From Aureococcus anophagefferens (lineage: Eukaryota; Sar; Pelagophyceae; Pelagomonadales; Pelagomonadaceae), in contig NW_008705613.1 in the NCBI RefSeq assembly GCF_000186865.1, positions 14,277 to 77,924 on the forward strand: a DNA stretch of 63,648 bases, in the 5' to 3' direction. Made by a program: the position numbers and the translations under genes. Shown here piece after piece: positions 12,592 through 23,699 of the stretch; the stretch's first letter is position 1, and the number at the start of each line of letters is the position of its first letter. The notes beneath the pieces were generated by a model. The model did no database searches and was not told the DNA's origin. It worked only from the letters and a program-made list of their open reading frames with translations.

Positions 12592-12730
12592 TGGTCTTCG
12601 ACAGGCTGACTTTGGCCGGGCTTGGGGCCTCTGTCCCGGCGTTTCCCGTCGGCCAACGGCCACGTGGCGCCCACGTCCGCGCCCTTTAGAGCCCCGCAGC
12701 GCGTAAACTACGCCCTTAATGTGCCAGAGT
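12592..12730 (+). repeat. Dispersed repeat, family B (copy 1)
   Basis: About 135 bp closely similar to 23564-23699, sharing GACAGGCTGA, TTTCCCGTCGGCCA, GCGCCCACGTCCGCGCCCT, AGAGCCCCGCAGC and TACGCCCTTAATG in the same order. This copy sits in the presumed promoter region of the dual-specificity phosphatase gene. No coding function is seen. Confidence 0.8.
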
Positions 12731-13523
12731 CCAACAAATTATCAATTCACATAGTAGGCCCCACATAGTACCTTTCCGTCACGTTTGTACTTGTAGGTTT
12801 CTGAAGAAGCCCGTAGAGAGAAATACCCAAAACTGGGGTACTAAGGAACGTTGAGGTAAACGTTACGGGGTAGTGCAGTGTCATCTCCATAGTGTGACGT
12901 CGCGATAGTGAGGGAACAGGGTAATGTAAATTACGGGGATGATGGGGAATTACGAAGCTACTCAATTCAGGTAGATCCCTTTTTCAAGTTCACTACACTG
13001 ACTACGAGGAATTCCCTTTTCAGGTTCAGCCTCGCAACTCTCCTTACGCATAAACCGTGGAGAATTAAAGTACAAGAGAGGAGAGGAGGAGCCTAACTAG
13101 GGATACTCTCAGGATCGGGATCCTCTAACTAGGAAAACTCTCTACACCCCCAGAATTGAAACTTCAATTCTAGAGTTTGAAATAGGTCAGAAATGATAAC
13201 ATCAAACATCGGAGATCATCTATCTCAAACTGGAGTGCTCATAATCCAAAGAAATACTATACTCAATAAGACACATTCAATACAAGTATGCGTTTCCTGT
13301 GGACGGACGCGCTTGCCCGCGATGATATTGGCATCATCCACTTCTCCCTTGCGCTTCTCTAGACGATAAACCTGTAGTTTACCGTCCATATCCGGCGCCT
13401 CGGCGTCCGACATAGCTGTCAAATTATTATAAACGGCCACGGGGATCTTTTGTCGGATTCTCGGATAATTCATGGTTCGTTCTGTGTATGATCCTGACCC
13501 CAAATTTACGTCCCTGCAACATA
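12731..13523 (-). other. Gene-poor stretch with a possible small open frame
   Basis: A minus-strand frame (about 13225-13470, ATG near 13470) encodes a basic 80-residue peptide ending in a hydrophobic segment (CVLLSIVFLWIM). It lacks a recognisable domain and is flanked by repeat DNA, so I do not call it a gene. The rest of the stretch shows nothing convincing. Confidence 0.2.
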
Positions 13524-13850
13524 CGAAAGGCCAAGTGGACGGAAATTGCATTTACGGCAGTACAATATGTTTCCGGTAACGGGTTAGTGAGTTTAGACCA
13601 CCTATCATCATCCAGCTAAATAAAACTGCTGGTTGTGGTGGTCCTCTCCCAGCTCGCCGCTTCCCCGGGGTCCGGGGTGGCGCGGCTTATATTTTTTGGC
13701 CCGCCCACCACCCTCCTTCGGCACAAATGAAGCACCCGCCCTACCCTGCCCTCCTCCATCCCCGCTGAGGTGGCTGCGCCATCCAAGCGCGGTCCGTCGG
13801 CCTTCATTCTGGCATCTTTAATTGAAACTGAGCTCGGCCTCCCCTTGAAA
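13524..13850 (+). repeat. Dispersed repeat, family A
   Basis: The most complete copy of the family. It begins AAAGGCCAAGTGGACGGAAA, continues TTGCATTTACGGCAGTACAA, then TGGTTGTGGTGGTCCTCTCC and a GC-rich middle. It ends TCGGCCTTCATTCTGGCATC plus a 3' TTTAATTGAAACTGAGCTC. It ends about 100 bp upstream of the GT64 gene. No terminal inverted repeat was found. Confidence 0.75.
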
Positions 13851-13954
13851 ATGGACAGAACCTGATGTAGATGTAAAAGAATCAATCAAAAACTTAATGC
13901 TATGAATTTCGGCGCTTCCATCCAAATTTTGTTGATTTCCAAGCCGCCGTCATC

Positions 13955-15022
13955 ATGAATATGATCTCGCTCTTGTTCAATGCCTTACACGCAGCGGCTG
14001 TGGCCCGCAACAGTGGGGATGTACACAAAAACATGTACACAGAGCTCTCAAGAGTCGTCTACTCCTATTGTCAATGCCGCAATAAGGAGCGAGCATGGAG
14101 TACGCCACCGAAGGCGTGTGTAGGATTCCGGGGGCTACCTCGGAAGACGCCTCCCCGAGTTTCTGTCTCTATCCTCACTTATCTCCCGGCGGCTGTGTCT
14201 CGACTTAAAGATACGGTTTGTCACTACGCAGCCATGACTGATGTTGTGGATGCAATCCTGATACAGTGGAATAATAACGAATTCAAAGCGCCATACCTCG
14301 GTAACTGCATCAATCTCGCAAAGAGCAATGATATCGTCGTCAAGACACAAGTTTACGCGCAAAATACCTTGTTGAACCGATATCTGGCTACTGAAGATAT
14401 GGGCCCCCTGACGATGCTCCAGGACGATGATGTAAGATATGGTGAACGAGCAGTGCGGGCATTTGCCGCCGTCGCAGCGCTATTTCCTAAGTCGGTCGTG
14501 GGTGTCAATGGGCGTATGGCCATTGCTTACAAGAGCCCCGGTGCTGTCGCAAGATACTTTCATCCAGACAAGGGGCCGGGGCGCTACTTAAATGACTCAC
14601 TATTTCGTATTGACGGTAGGAACACAAGCAAGCATCTCTACAACATGGCCACGGGAACCACATCGATCCTGCGGCGGTCTATCATTGAACACTTTGTAGA
14701 TGTACCACAGGCATCGAAAGATTATATCTCCACCCACAAGCCTACGTGTGAAGACATCACACTTCATTTTCTCGCATCCAACATGACACGGCAGCCACCT
14801 ATTTGGTTCCGACTCCATCACGACGACGGCGGTGAGCTTGACAAGTTTGGAGACGGTGACGGCCTAGAAATGCACCTCCACGTTTCCAATTGGGCCGACC
14901 TTAGGGCCAATTGCGTTGACCGCGTCGCCTCCGACTTCGGCCGTTTCCCCCTCGTGCAGACAAACTGTCGCTTAGACCTCCATCGTTCCCAGCTCAAGCA
15001 CATGGGCCCAGCTGTGTGGTGA
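13955..15022 (+). CDS. GT64-family (exostosin-type) glycosyltransferase
   Basis: A single-exon 355-residue protein from ATG 13955. It matches the GT64 fold of EXT/EXTL proteins, which transfer N-acetylhexosamine or related sugars from UDP donors in the secretory pathway. Visible family marks are the start strand VSVSILTYLPAAVSRLKDTV with HYA, then ILIQWNN. Next come the metal-binding DXD-type LQDDDVRYG (about residue 157-165), an acceptor region GVNGRMA, NMATGTTSILRRS, and the late catalytic block KPTCEDITLHFLASN (around 262-276). The N-terminal 60 residues are short and basic with only a weak hydrophobic start, so a type II membrane anchor is not obvious and an upstream exon could be missing. 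The acceptor glycan cannot be inferred. Confidence 0.85.
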   Translation: MNMISLLFNALHAAAVARNSGDVHKNMYTELSRVVYSYCQCRNKERAWSTPPKACVGFRGLPRKTPPRVSVSILTYLPAAVSRLKDTVCHYAAMTDVVDAILIQWNNNEFKAPYLGNCINLAKSNDIVVKTQVYAQNTLLNRYLATEDMGPLTMLQDDDVRYGERAVRAFAAVAALFPKSVVGVNGRMAIAYKSPGAVARYFHPDKGPGRYLNDSLFRIDGRNTSKHLYNMATGTTSILRRSIIEHFVDVPQASKDYISTHKPTCEDITLHFLASNMTRQPPIWFRLHHDDGGELDKFGDGDGLEMHLHVSNWADLRANCVDRVASDFGRFPLVQTNCRLDLHRSQLKHMGPAVW

Positions 15023-15602
15023 TTGGATACGCTAATACCACGTGCGTAGACAATGACTGGGGGCATCGGTACTTATCGGTAAATTACCACGGGTCGGTAG
15101 AATTAGAGTTGCTCGGCTGTTGACCCTCGGTCGTGACATCGTTTTATTGTAGCGCGACCTCGGTATCCGACACGGGCATCCGATGCTGCGGCTCCTAGAC
15201 CTGGCGCCGCGCTCGGTCCGTGGACCATATCGCGCATTAGGCCTTGCTGCGAGTCGCTCAGAAAGATCATCGGTCGAAAGCGACCAACACTGGCAGGGAA
15301 TATCACCAGGCTCGATTCTAGACTGTGGCTTTCTCCGAAGCCAGGCGCCATCGGGTAGCCCTATATGCCATTGTTGGTGAAAGCATCGGCGAGGAAGTTG
15401 TCTTAACATGGGCTGCTCCCGGCTCAAGATTCCACCATGGTGTCTACTTTAACATGCTACTTGTGACACCGACTGGCCGCTCCTCGACTACGACCTTCTC
15501 TCCAGAGCTATATGAGCGTCGGGGCCGTATTCGAGGCCAAGGCTTGCTACACAAGATCTCTGCGAGCAAGGGTAGGTTGTCGCCAAGACACGGGTGCAGT
15601 GG
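15023..15602. other. Intergenic region, nothing recognised
   Basis: This lies between two convergent genes (GT64 on plus, EGF-like on minus). Open frames here are short, cross both strands and show no domain. Confidence 0.5.
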
Positions 15603-18054
15603 CTAGGCCACTACACCCGCAAATTCCGCCATGGCTTCTACCGCAGGCAGGACGTACCCACAGTCCTCGTAAGGTCCGGGGTTGTTCTGGCCGTCGGAAG
15701 ATCCATAACCGGAGAAGCACGCACAAACTCCCGTCTCTCGAGAGCATAGGCCGCGCCCAGAGCATTCTTCCCATTCTTTGGTGCCTACAAGTAGGGTGAG
15801 TTCACGCTGCCAAGCGCAACTACGGTGGACTCTCGGGAGTACCCGCCGCAGACTCGGAGATGGTGAATGCAGCATCTGAGGCCTCGAGGAGAGGAAGATC
15901 GCCAGTGGGACGAAAGAATTCAATGAGGATGTCGGTGCCGGACGTTGAGCAGACAAAGTTTCCGCCATCGTCGCCGCCCACAACATAGAGACTGATTTTG
16001 ACATCCCAGATTGTGTCTAGCGCCTCAAGCGCAACTTCGAGCTCTGAAAGAGTTAATGTAGCTGGGTTCAACGGCTCGGTGACTTCCTCACGAAAAGTGA
16101 AGTAAACAATGGATGATGTGTCGTCATCAAGATCGCAGGTCACAAGTTGGACCTCATTGTACTGCGAGTAGTCTGACAGAGGGTCGTCGCCGTAGGGACA
16201 CAACTGGCCAGAGCAGTCGTAGTTCGTATAGCCCGAGTTGCATTTGCAGCCACGGATTGCCTCAAAATCCCAGCGGAGCGCATCATTTGGTGTCGCTCCG
16301 TACGTGAGGTCGGTCCTGACACCTGTGGTAGGTCCAAATAAGAACTGACAGAAAAGATACCCCCCCCTGCCCTTGAAACGAATACTGAACGCTCTGATAG
16401 GCGCACCGTTCTCTGTGGCAGCCTCCGCCAGAAGTTTCATGCTTAGACACTCGCCATGGTCGCTGCACGGGGCTTCCCCGGGACAGGAGAGATATTGGCA
16501 GGCTGCGCCCTCAAATCCCAGCGCACATTCGCATTCGCCGTAATCTACGTTGCATTTGCCCATGTCACTGCACTCGGTCATTGCAAGGTGCGCAAAATCA
16601 TCATCAGTCGGGTATGAGAACCAAGATCGGCCTTTGGGACAGGTCATGAGGCTGCAGTCCGCTCCAGAGTAGCCATCCTGGCAGCTACATGTGTAAGTCA
16701 CCGAGTCACAGTACCCGAAGCCACTGCATGGTACCTCACCCGGGCAGTCATTGACCTGTGGTGTGTCGCATGATAATTCCCCAGATATTCTCTTTAGACG
16801 GGTCAACACATGGGGCAGGTACGGACACAGTGGGCAACTACAACAAGTGCAGCTCCGCAGTCGCCGCGTGACCCTTCCCTGCCAAACCCGTCGCTTGTTG
16901 TCCAGCAATTTGTACTGCAGGTCGAAAGTGTACTGCAGTCACAATTACCAAGGCTTGTATCACAGATGCCCCGACCGGAACAAACCGCGTCTTCCTTCGA
17001 GCTAACACGTGCCTTCTGTGCCAACACCGAGGCCGTTCCCGTGGACAGTACCAGGGCGCCCACATTGGCTTGGACAAGGGGGAGCTGGTCACCAAAGTCC
17101 TGCAAGAATTCTATCGTTGTCGTCGTCGATCCATCTTTAGAGCACCACACCGTTGACGGTGCCGAGAGGCTGATGCCCACGGCATCCGCACCTCCTACTT
17201 GAGCAATGGTCGGGAGGGCCTCAAGCTTGCTCTTGATCTGGTTTGCACTACTGCTAGCCGAAATTTCGGTCGTCCAGTGGCCTCCGAAGCCCAGAAGGAC
17301 CGACCCATCGTCCGCCGTGCACGTCAGGTGTTGCTTCTCAGTCTGCCCCATCAAGGTCATCGGGTCATCACCGCTTGGGCACATCCGCAGGCTGCAATCA
17401 AAGCCATAAAAGCCCTCATCACACAGGCAACCGTACAGCATCGTTGCGTCCCAGACATTTTCATATGCTGGTACGCTCGGCATCGACCCATCGGTCTCAA
17501 ATGTGTACGAGTTTAGGCCGAAGCCCGGCTCACGAGTTGTTGCAAAATATTTCATGGACACGCATCTCCCATTCAGTGAGCATTCGTTGGGACAACTCTT
17601 TCGTTCGCAAGCCGCGCCTTCCCAGCCCTCCGCGCATATACACTTACCGGAAGAGGTCTCGCAAAGGCCTCGCCGCGAGCACTCGATCGACGAGTGCGCA
17701 ACGTCTGACTCCGTGATAGCGTCTGCCTCATCTGCCCATGCAGGCCCTGATGGACACGTTCGTAGCGAGCCTAGGGTTGTAGATCAGTTGCCAGTAGATT
17801 TACTGCGCAGGTACGCGGGAGAAGCCACAGTCAGCGCCTGTATAACCTGCGTAGCATTGACAGCGCCGGTCGCCACTATCGCACCATCCGCGTCCGGAGC
17901 ATAGGTTGGGACATGGCATGCTAAGGAGCTGGGGCAAAGATTGCGACAGGACCCCAATGATCGCGCCGGACGCGAGGGAGCCGCGCGCTAAAAAACCGGG
18001 GCGCATCACCACCCCAGTCCGTTGCAAAACTCGAATGTTCCGTTCAGTTTCCAT
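15603..18054 (-). CDS. EGF-like cysteine-rich secreted or surface protein
   Basis: A multi-modular extracellular-type protein. From the N-terminus it has a possible signal-like stretch (from Met at 18006 or 18054) and a first EGF module (CPNLCSGRGWCD...CQCYAGYTGADCG). After an intron come CSRRGLCETSSGKCICAEGW, CPNECSLNGRCVSMK, a module CDEGFYGFDCSLRMCPSGDD, and a long beta domain. Then follow CSGRGICDTSLGNCDCS with SDGFGREGSRGDCG, two more EGF units, and a last exon with CSGRGLCSRETGVCACFSG and SSDGQNNPG...DCGYVLP. Intron 17771-17816 (46 bp) fits the frame only with a GC donor (C|GCGTACC). Intron 15785-15842 (58 bp) is GT-AG; one near 16756-16850 has an open donor. The repeated SSDG...DCGY motif is what I associate with stramenopile/haptophyte surface proteins. 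No C-terminal membrane span is seen. Confidence 0.8.
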
Positions 18055-18080
18055 GCAACCTCGTGAGCTAGTGGACGGAA

Positions 18081-20611
18081 ATGCGCGGTTCGGTCGAACG
18101 CGCTATACGAATACTAGATTGCGCACCCCTGCGTTATGGACAACGCCTTCGCATAGTGTTTCAAGCCCTAGAGTCTGACAATAGTGGGTTCGTAGAAATC
18201 AGTCAACTTTGCGGCAATTCCTTGCTTTGCAATCGTATCGGCGCCTGTTTGAACAGCATCGGAGCGTACACTTTTTTCAACCAGTTCGATGCAGATGTTT
18301 CGGGCCGTTTATACTTTCACGAGTTTGTCATTTGCTTGGCTAGACAAGCTCAACATGCCCACGTAATCGGTGCATCAGATCACTTGTTCTTGAACGCATG
18401 GACTTGTGCGTTACGCCCATCCAACAAAGGAGTTCGCAGAGGCCGTGATTTGAAGCATGCTTTGATTTCTGATCCACTGTCGCCTCTTTTTGTGTTTATA
18501 CCTAGCTTGGGGGCGGTGCTTGCACCTGAAAGGACCTTTGGCTTCTTCTCTGATTTCCTACGCGATGCCAAGGCTGCAATTTGCTTCGAATTAGCAGCAG
18601 CAATCAAGATGAGTTGCGATGCGAAATTGGTGGATATCATTCCATCGGTTAATGAATATCGCCAGGAATCAAAAAAAGGACAACACAAATCAGGACTTCC
18701 ACCTTGTCATTCCGAGTCGTCGCTTCAAGATGTTCACTCACTTGTGTCAGTGTCTCTCGGCCGCCTTGGCTCCAACCTGTGCCAATGGGGTTCTGGGGTT
18801 CTTAGCATCAACCCATAGGTCACCTTGCACGCGGAAATCTAGCTAGCCTCCATTCGGTGAAATCCTTGTTTGAGCCCCGCGAAGTCAAATTTAAAAATGT
18901 GTATGCGACTGGGTATTCTGCTGTAAATTCATCAATGTATTTAGATAGATTAGACTTAAGACTCTGCACCGACCTACATGATGAGCATTCAGGAGCTTGC
19001 TGTCGGCCATGGTTGAGAGCACACCTCGGACTAAAGAAAATCAAGCAATGTGCTGCTTGTGTTGGATCGAATTTCTTACGCGAATGAGCTGTGCAGATAG
19101 TTCTGGTTTCAAGTACATCGCGTATGGGATAGGTTTCGAAAACGACAGGAGGAACTCCGAAGTTCAGCACCTTGAATCTGAGGTAATAAAAGACTCGTAC
19201 GCCGCATTGAAGGATGGCCACGGACTAGCTGTGCAGCGCCTCCGGGCTGAACTTGCGGTGCGAGCAGGTGTCCCTTTAGGAATATAGACTGCGGGTGATG
19301 TAAATTACCGGCAGGCGATAACCTTGCAGAAGACTAGAATCCTTACTCAGAAGCGTCTTGCGTTCAGGGTTCTAACTTATCTCAACTCGCATTGTTGGTT
19401 AATTAAACGAATTTTTAAACAAGGTGCTCGTGATGCGGAATGTGCCGTGCTTGCGCTCAAAGTTGATCACCTAATGGCACTGAAGTCAATTAGCCCTGAA
19501 GAAATTTTCTGCGATACAGCACCACATAGAGGCAGATCGCAATTTGATGTTCTTGTTTGTACATCAGTCAAGATCAACCTGCTGAGAGACAGGCTTTCTT
19601 CCGCTCTCAGGGAAATAGCAAGATTGCGGTCGATAACATACAGAAACGAAGCTGAATTGCAGTCACTACGAGGTGTCCAGGTTGAGTCCGCGCAAATACT
19701 GCAAGCGTCTAGAGGCACAACAGAAGCTCTAAGCGCGGCAATGATACGCGAAGTAGTGGCCGCCGCTCGTCTTCAAAATATAAAACGCCAGAATACAAGC
19801 CTTCAGCTGGAAGCGACTAAAGCTGAAATGCTTGAAACGGACCTTCATCATGTTCGGAAAGTCTTACAAAAAACGGAGACTGACTGTTGTACAATAGTGG
19901 GTGATTCGCGTGAGATGCCTCTTGTGCAAAAATCACACCCACGCGCGCCCGATCGTGATGCTAGTAGCTGCTATCTCGCACATAAGGTGGGAATCTCACA
20001 GTCTCTACTTAAGTGTGTGCTTGTAGGTTGGATGGTTGATTAAAAGCCAGCGAAACCTCCATCGTCGACTCGCAGGCCTTGTTTTCGATAGGGAGCTCAT
20101 ACCACTCCTTCATGCTGAGATCAGTGCATTGAAAGGTAGACTCTACGCAATGAGCCGGAAACTGGTAAGTGATGAGTTTAAAACTGAATCACTAGCACGA
20201 CTCTTGAGCTGCGCTCGAAGCGCTAAGAAACACGCTGCTGCTCTGCAACTACAGCTAGGCATCATTGGAGCGGATTCTTACGCCGAGATTCCAAGCAGTG
20301 GTAATTCGTCTACTCTACAGATGATGCTTAATGAAGCTCAAGATGAGCACCAGCCAGTGTCTTTGAAGCCGCGCCCTCGTGTCACTTAGATCCTTTATAG
20401 ACTTAAAATTCTTACTGAACAACTTGCGATGCAAACAAAGCGAGCGCACATTGCCACCTTTGGGCTTGCCGCCAGCTCTCATGACAAGCAAGATGCTCTT
20501 GCGAATTCCCGCAGTAGCAAGAAGGCCTTCGAGCAAAATCACGCCCCCGGAACTATACAGGCTGCAAGCTCTACTGGCCACTCCCCAACAGGACAGAGAA
20601 CACCATCGTAA
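18081..20611 (+). CDS. EF-hand protein with C-terminal coiled-coil exons
   Basis: From ATG 18081 the first exon (to about 18800) contains two EF-hand-like loops: ESDNSGFVEISQLC and FDADVSGRLYFHEFV. Both have Asp at position 1 and Glu near position 12, so calcium binding is plausible. Helix-rich open frames on the same strand follow without a competing gene: 18997-19287, 19324-20043 (LRSITYRNEAELQSLRGVQV and more heptad-like sequence) and about 20036-20611. I infer one gene, but the splice junctions between 18780 and 19080 and near 19270 are not settled. The start lies 26-74 bp from the divergent start of the EGF-like gene, depending on which Met the latter uses. It could instead be two adjacent genes. 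Confidence 0.55.
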
Positions 20612-20840
20612 TTGTTATCCTTGTGGCAGCAGAAGCAATACTGGCCGCTGTTGACTTCCGGGCACGGTGCCTGTTCCACCCGTGCTCCTCCGTGCCACTT
20701 TGCAAAGTAAAGCGCCTCCTATTTCTCGCGCCAGGGGCCGTGGCGAGAGTCGGTGGTGGGTTCCATTAGGGCTTCGCGACCGTCGGGGGGGGCGTTGGCG
20801 AAGGCTCCCGGCCCACCTGTAAAGAATCTAAGTCCCCTCC

Positions 20841-21330
20841 TAACATATCCCGCCGGCGGGATATGTTAAACGCCGCTTCAACTTAGACTTCAACCTCAAA
20901 CCTTGCACGTCAACAGGGACCTCAACACAGCCGCTTGCCCTTCAAAAGGGACCTCAACACAGCCGCTTGCCCTTCAAAAGGGACCTCAACACCGCCGCTC
21001 ACGCCTTGCGGGGGACCTCTGACGCGCCGCCCACGCCTTAGGGGGCGCGACCCGCCCCGAACCACGTGCCAGAAGCCCTCCAGAAGCCCTCCAGAACCCT
21101 TCCAGAACCTTCCGCGGACCCGAAATACCCCAAACCCCTTACGATTTTACGATTTCGATTTCCCCAACTGCTCACCCCTAGTAAATTGCCCTTTAAGCTC
21201 CCTCAAGTTAGCAAAATGCTGTTTTCAGAGCAAACTGCAACGCCGCCGCCTGCCTCGTCAAACTGCCCTTCAAGCTCCCTGAAAGTCGCAAAATGCGGTT
21301 TTCAGGGCAAACTGCTGATCAAATTAATGA
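20841..21330 (+). mobile_element. Palindrome-ended repeat element, family C (copy 1)
   Basis: It opens with a perfect 28-bp palindrome at 20841-20868 (TAACATATCCCGCC followed by its reverse complement). The element then contains tandem units of GGGACCTCAACACAGCCGCT and GCTTGCCCTTCAAAAG, followed by runs of CCAGAAGCCCTCCAGAA and repeated GCAAACTGCAACGCCGCC. The same order is found inverted at 52742-53378. No coding sequence, so it is likely a non-autonomous element. The far end is not sharply defined. Confidence 0.75.
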
Positions 21331-21777
21331 GCCGTAGTGATTATAATTGCCCCACGTATATATCATAAACGATGCGAGCCATTCGTTTAAAGGTCTGCAT
21401 CTCCTTTTAGCTGTGCGCTCCGAGCCATCAGTGTCCCAAGGTTCATCATAGATTGTGAAGTTTATTCCGCCAGGGGTTAGTTTTGCTTATGGTTCGCTGT
21501 CTATAAGACTTGAAACTGGATTGGAATGGATTAAGGAAGGGAAGAAATACTAGCAGGATACACAGTAGGAGCGCAGTGGGGTAACTAGGATGAGGGTAGA
21601 AACCTCTCTATCTCAGGCTCTCTACTAGCAAAACGCTCTAGTCACGCCACTACGGCGCTGTACAACGCCAACTTAGGCACGCGCATGCGGAGTGGGCCAT
21701 CCAAAATCCCCCTCCACGCCCCCCACCACACAGATGTAGTGAAGACTAGTTCCCAATCAGTTCATGCACATGTGAGT

Positions 21778-22657
21778 TCAACTGTCGTGTGTCAGTGATC
21801 TTGATCTCATGGATTCGCCGAGGACCGTGGAGTAGATGCTACTCGCTAGCGGGAACGTAAAAATTTGTGAATCTTTTGTGACGGTCTCCTGATTGAGAAG
21901 GATACCTCCGAGGCGAATCTTGGTGACACGCCAGCGCTGGTAGGCGCTCCAAACCTTGAATGAAGCTTCGTCTGCGCCCAATCGGTCACTGCTGTTTATG
22001 ACTTCCACATCGGCCGTCTCTTCTCCTGCCTCCGTCTGTAGAAGACGTGCGATCATATCTTGTTCCTCATCAACATCCACAGAACTTAATCGATTATCCT
22101 GCACATTGACCAGATCGGGGGCAGCCGGAACGCGCGTGGTTTCTTCATCATTCACATCAACGATCGCGCCATGCTCATCTTCAGACACGCTCGTTGCCTG
22201 CCCACAACCCTTACGTGGAGCAGGAAGGTTTTCCATTTTCCATCCGCGATGCTTTTTTGTCGACCGTATTGGAAGGATTCGGGAAAAAGCGCTTATCATG
22301 TCTGATCGGGTTTAGGACGGCAAGATTTATTACTAGGCATGATCTAATCATCTTGTGCATAAACGCAGACTTATCCCCGCTTGCGCGTTCCCATGCAGTT
22401 TCAGTGACATATTTGCCTATTTGATCGATAGTATGATCCAGCAGATTATCCATGTCCAGGTGATGAGACTCATTGCGCGGGGAGAAGGTCTTAGTCTTTG
22501 CTTCAGCAGTAAGATAAAAGGCCAACCACATGGGGGTCAATTTGCCTTCAACCCTCAACTTGGGGTGCTTGCCGATAAGACCGGTGGCCTCCTGGCGACG
22601 CCTGCCCGTTTGTACCCGAGAGCCACAACCCCAGGGCGTCCTTTGGGGGGTTGACAT
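21778..22657 (-). CDS. Repeat-associated protein of unknown family (copy 1, apparently frameshifted)
   Basis: Begins at an ATG (22657). The central block LAFYLTAEAKTKTFSPRNE, IDQIGKYVTETAWERA, then DKSAFMHKMI is clearly paralogous to a block encoded at 31790-32010 on the other strand. After that block the reading frame changes around 22210-22300 and continues in an acidic frame (VNDEETTRVPAAPDLVNVQD ... VWSAYQRWRVTKIRLGG) to 21778. An intron or an indel could explain the change. The flank at 22704-22870 is itself repeated at 39298-39478. The protein may belong to a transposable element; no transposase, reverse transcriptase or integrase motif is visible. Confidence 0.45.
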
Positions 22658-22703
22658 ACCGCGGTCTCTCGCCCGGCGCCTGCGTGAGGGTGGCGAGGGC
22701 GGC

Positions 22704-22870
22704 GTGTAGCGGGAATTGTCCCTTCAAGGTATGCTTCTCTTACTAGCTTGAGGTTCACAGTGCAGTGGATATATGCCAGCCTAGTTGCCCATTTGTATCT
22801 TTTGTACGAGGATACGCGGGTGCGGTACAGTACGCTACTCTACTACTATTCTACTACTATCATGCTAGTA
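22704..22870 (+). repeat. Dispersed repeat, family D (copy 1)
   Basis: It contains GCGGGAATTGTCCCTTCAAG, TTGAGGTTCACAGTGCAGTG, TTTGTACGAGGATACGCGGG and GTACAGTACGCTACTCTAC. All are found in reverse orientation at 39298-39478. It borders the repeat-associated gene, suggesting that both belong to one larger element. Confidence 0.8.
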
Positions 22871-23206
22871 TTGTATCTACCCGCGGTATCTTCTTCTTTC
22901 TTTCTCTTGCACATTTTTAGTGACCGAGGAGCCTGGGAGCGCGATTGCAGCTCACTGCTTAGTGTTACTAGATCCCCGCCGGTTGGCTAGGGCAGTGTAA
23001 ATATCTACCTTTCTAGTATACAGTGAAGGCTTTATTCCCTTTACAGGCGCGGTCCGCGAGGCGGCGCGCGTCGTCTTCGAGTCGGTGGGAGAGCTAGCCG
23101 CGCCGGGATATTAGTCGGGTCGAGTGGGGCCTAAAGGGAGGCTAGAGACCGGAATAAAATTCTACCCCCTGCCGAGTGTATCTTGTGCCGGCAGTGTGCC
23201 GGCAGA

Positions 23207-23537
23207 CAAGGCCGAAAACAAACTCTGAAAACGAATAACCCAAGGTGATACTTCCCTTCAAGTATTCGTTTCGTTGAACATTTAATTGCGACTCCCAACC
23301 CGAACCGGCGACCCCACACCCTGAAAGTGTCTCAAATGATACGATTAGCGCGCTAACTCAATGCACGCGCCTGGCGGGGGCGGTAATTCAACGATTTTGC
23401 CAACATTTCAGTTCGGCGGTCGACCCGCGCGCGCGTGGTCGACGGAGGACCTCTATGACATACTACGGCCGGCGGCCACAAATAATAAATAAATACTTCT
23501 ATGGGCGCGCCCAGCCCTATGGTTGTTTTCGGCCTTG
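23207..23537 (-). mobile_element. hAT-type MITE (copy 1), 331 bp
   Basis: The ends are inverted repeats: it starts CAAGGCCGAAAACAA and ends TTGTTTTCGGCCTTG. It is flanked by perfect 8-bp direct repeats CCGGCAGA at 23199-23206 and 23538-23545. An 8-bp target duplication and a CAAGG start (fits YARNG) are hAT hallmarks. The interior has no coding capacity. A second copy lies at 52097-52416 with its own, different 8-bp duplication. Confidence 0.93.
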
Positions 23538-23563
23538 CCGGCAGATCTACAGGGAGGATTTTT

Positions 23564-23699
23564 GGTCATCGACAGGCTGATTTTGGCCCGGCTTGGTCCC
23601 CTCTCCCGGTCTTTCCCGTCGGCCAGCGACCACGAGGCGCCCACGTCCGCGCCCTCTAGAGCCCCGCAGCCCGTCAATTACGCCCTTAATGCGCCAGAA
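23564..23699 (+). repeat. Dispersed repeat, family B (copy 2)
   Basis: Second copy of the block at 12592-12730, in the same orientation, immediately downstream of the hAT-type MITE. It is not part of the MITE, because the other MITE copy at 52.1 kb lacks it. Confidence 0.8.

Noticed and set aside
16810..17904. Plus-strand frames opposite the EGF-like gene
   Set aside because: Antisense shadows; the minus strand has periodic cysteines and EGF spacing, the plus frames have none.
23285..23375. tRNA-like segment (GGTTCGGGTTG box B-like on the minus strand) inside the hAT-type MITE, suggesting a tRNA-derived SINE
   Set aside because: The putative T-arm does not pair, box B deviates after GGTTCG, and the 8-bp duplications with inverted ends show a DNA transposon instead.
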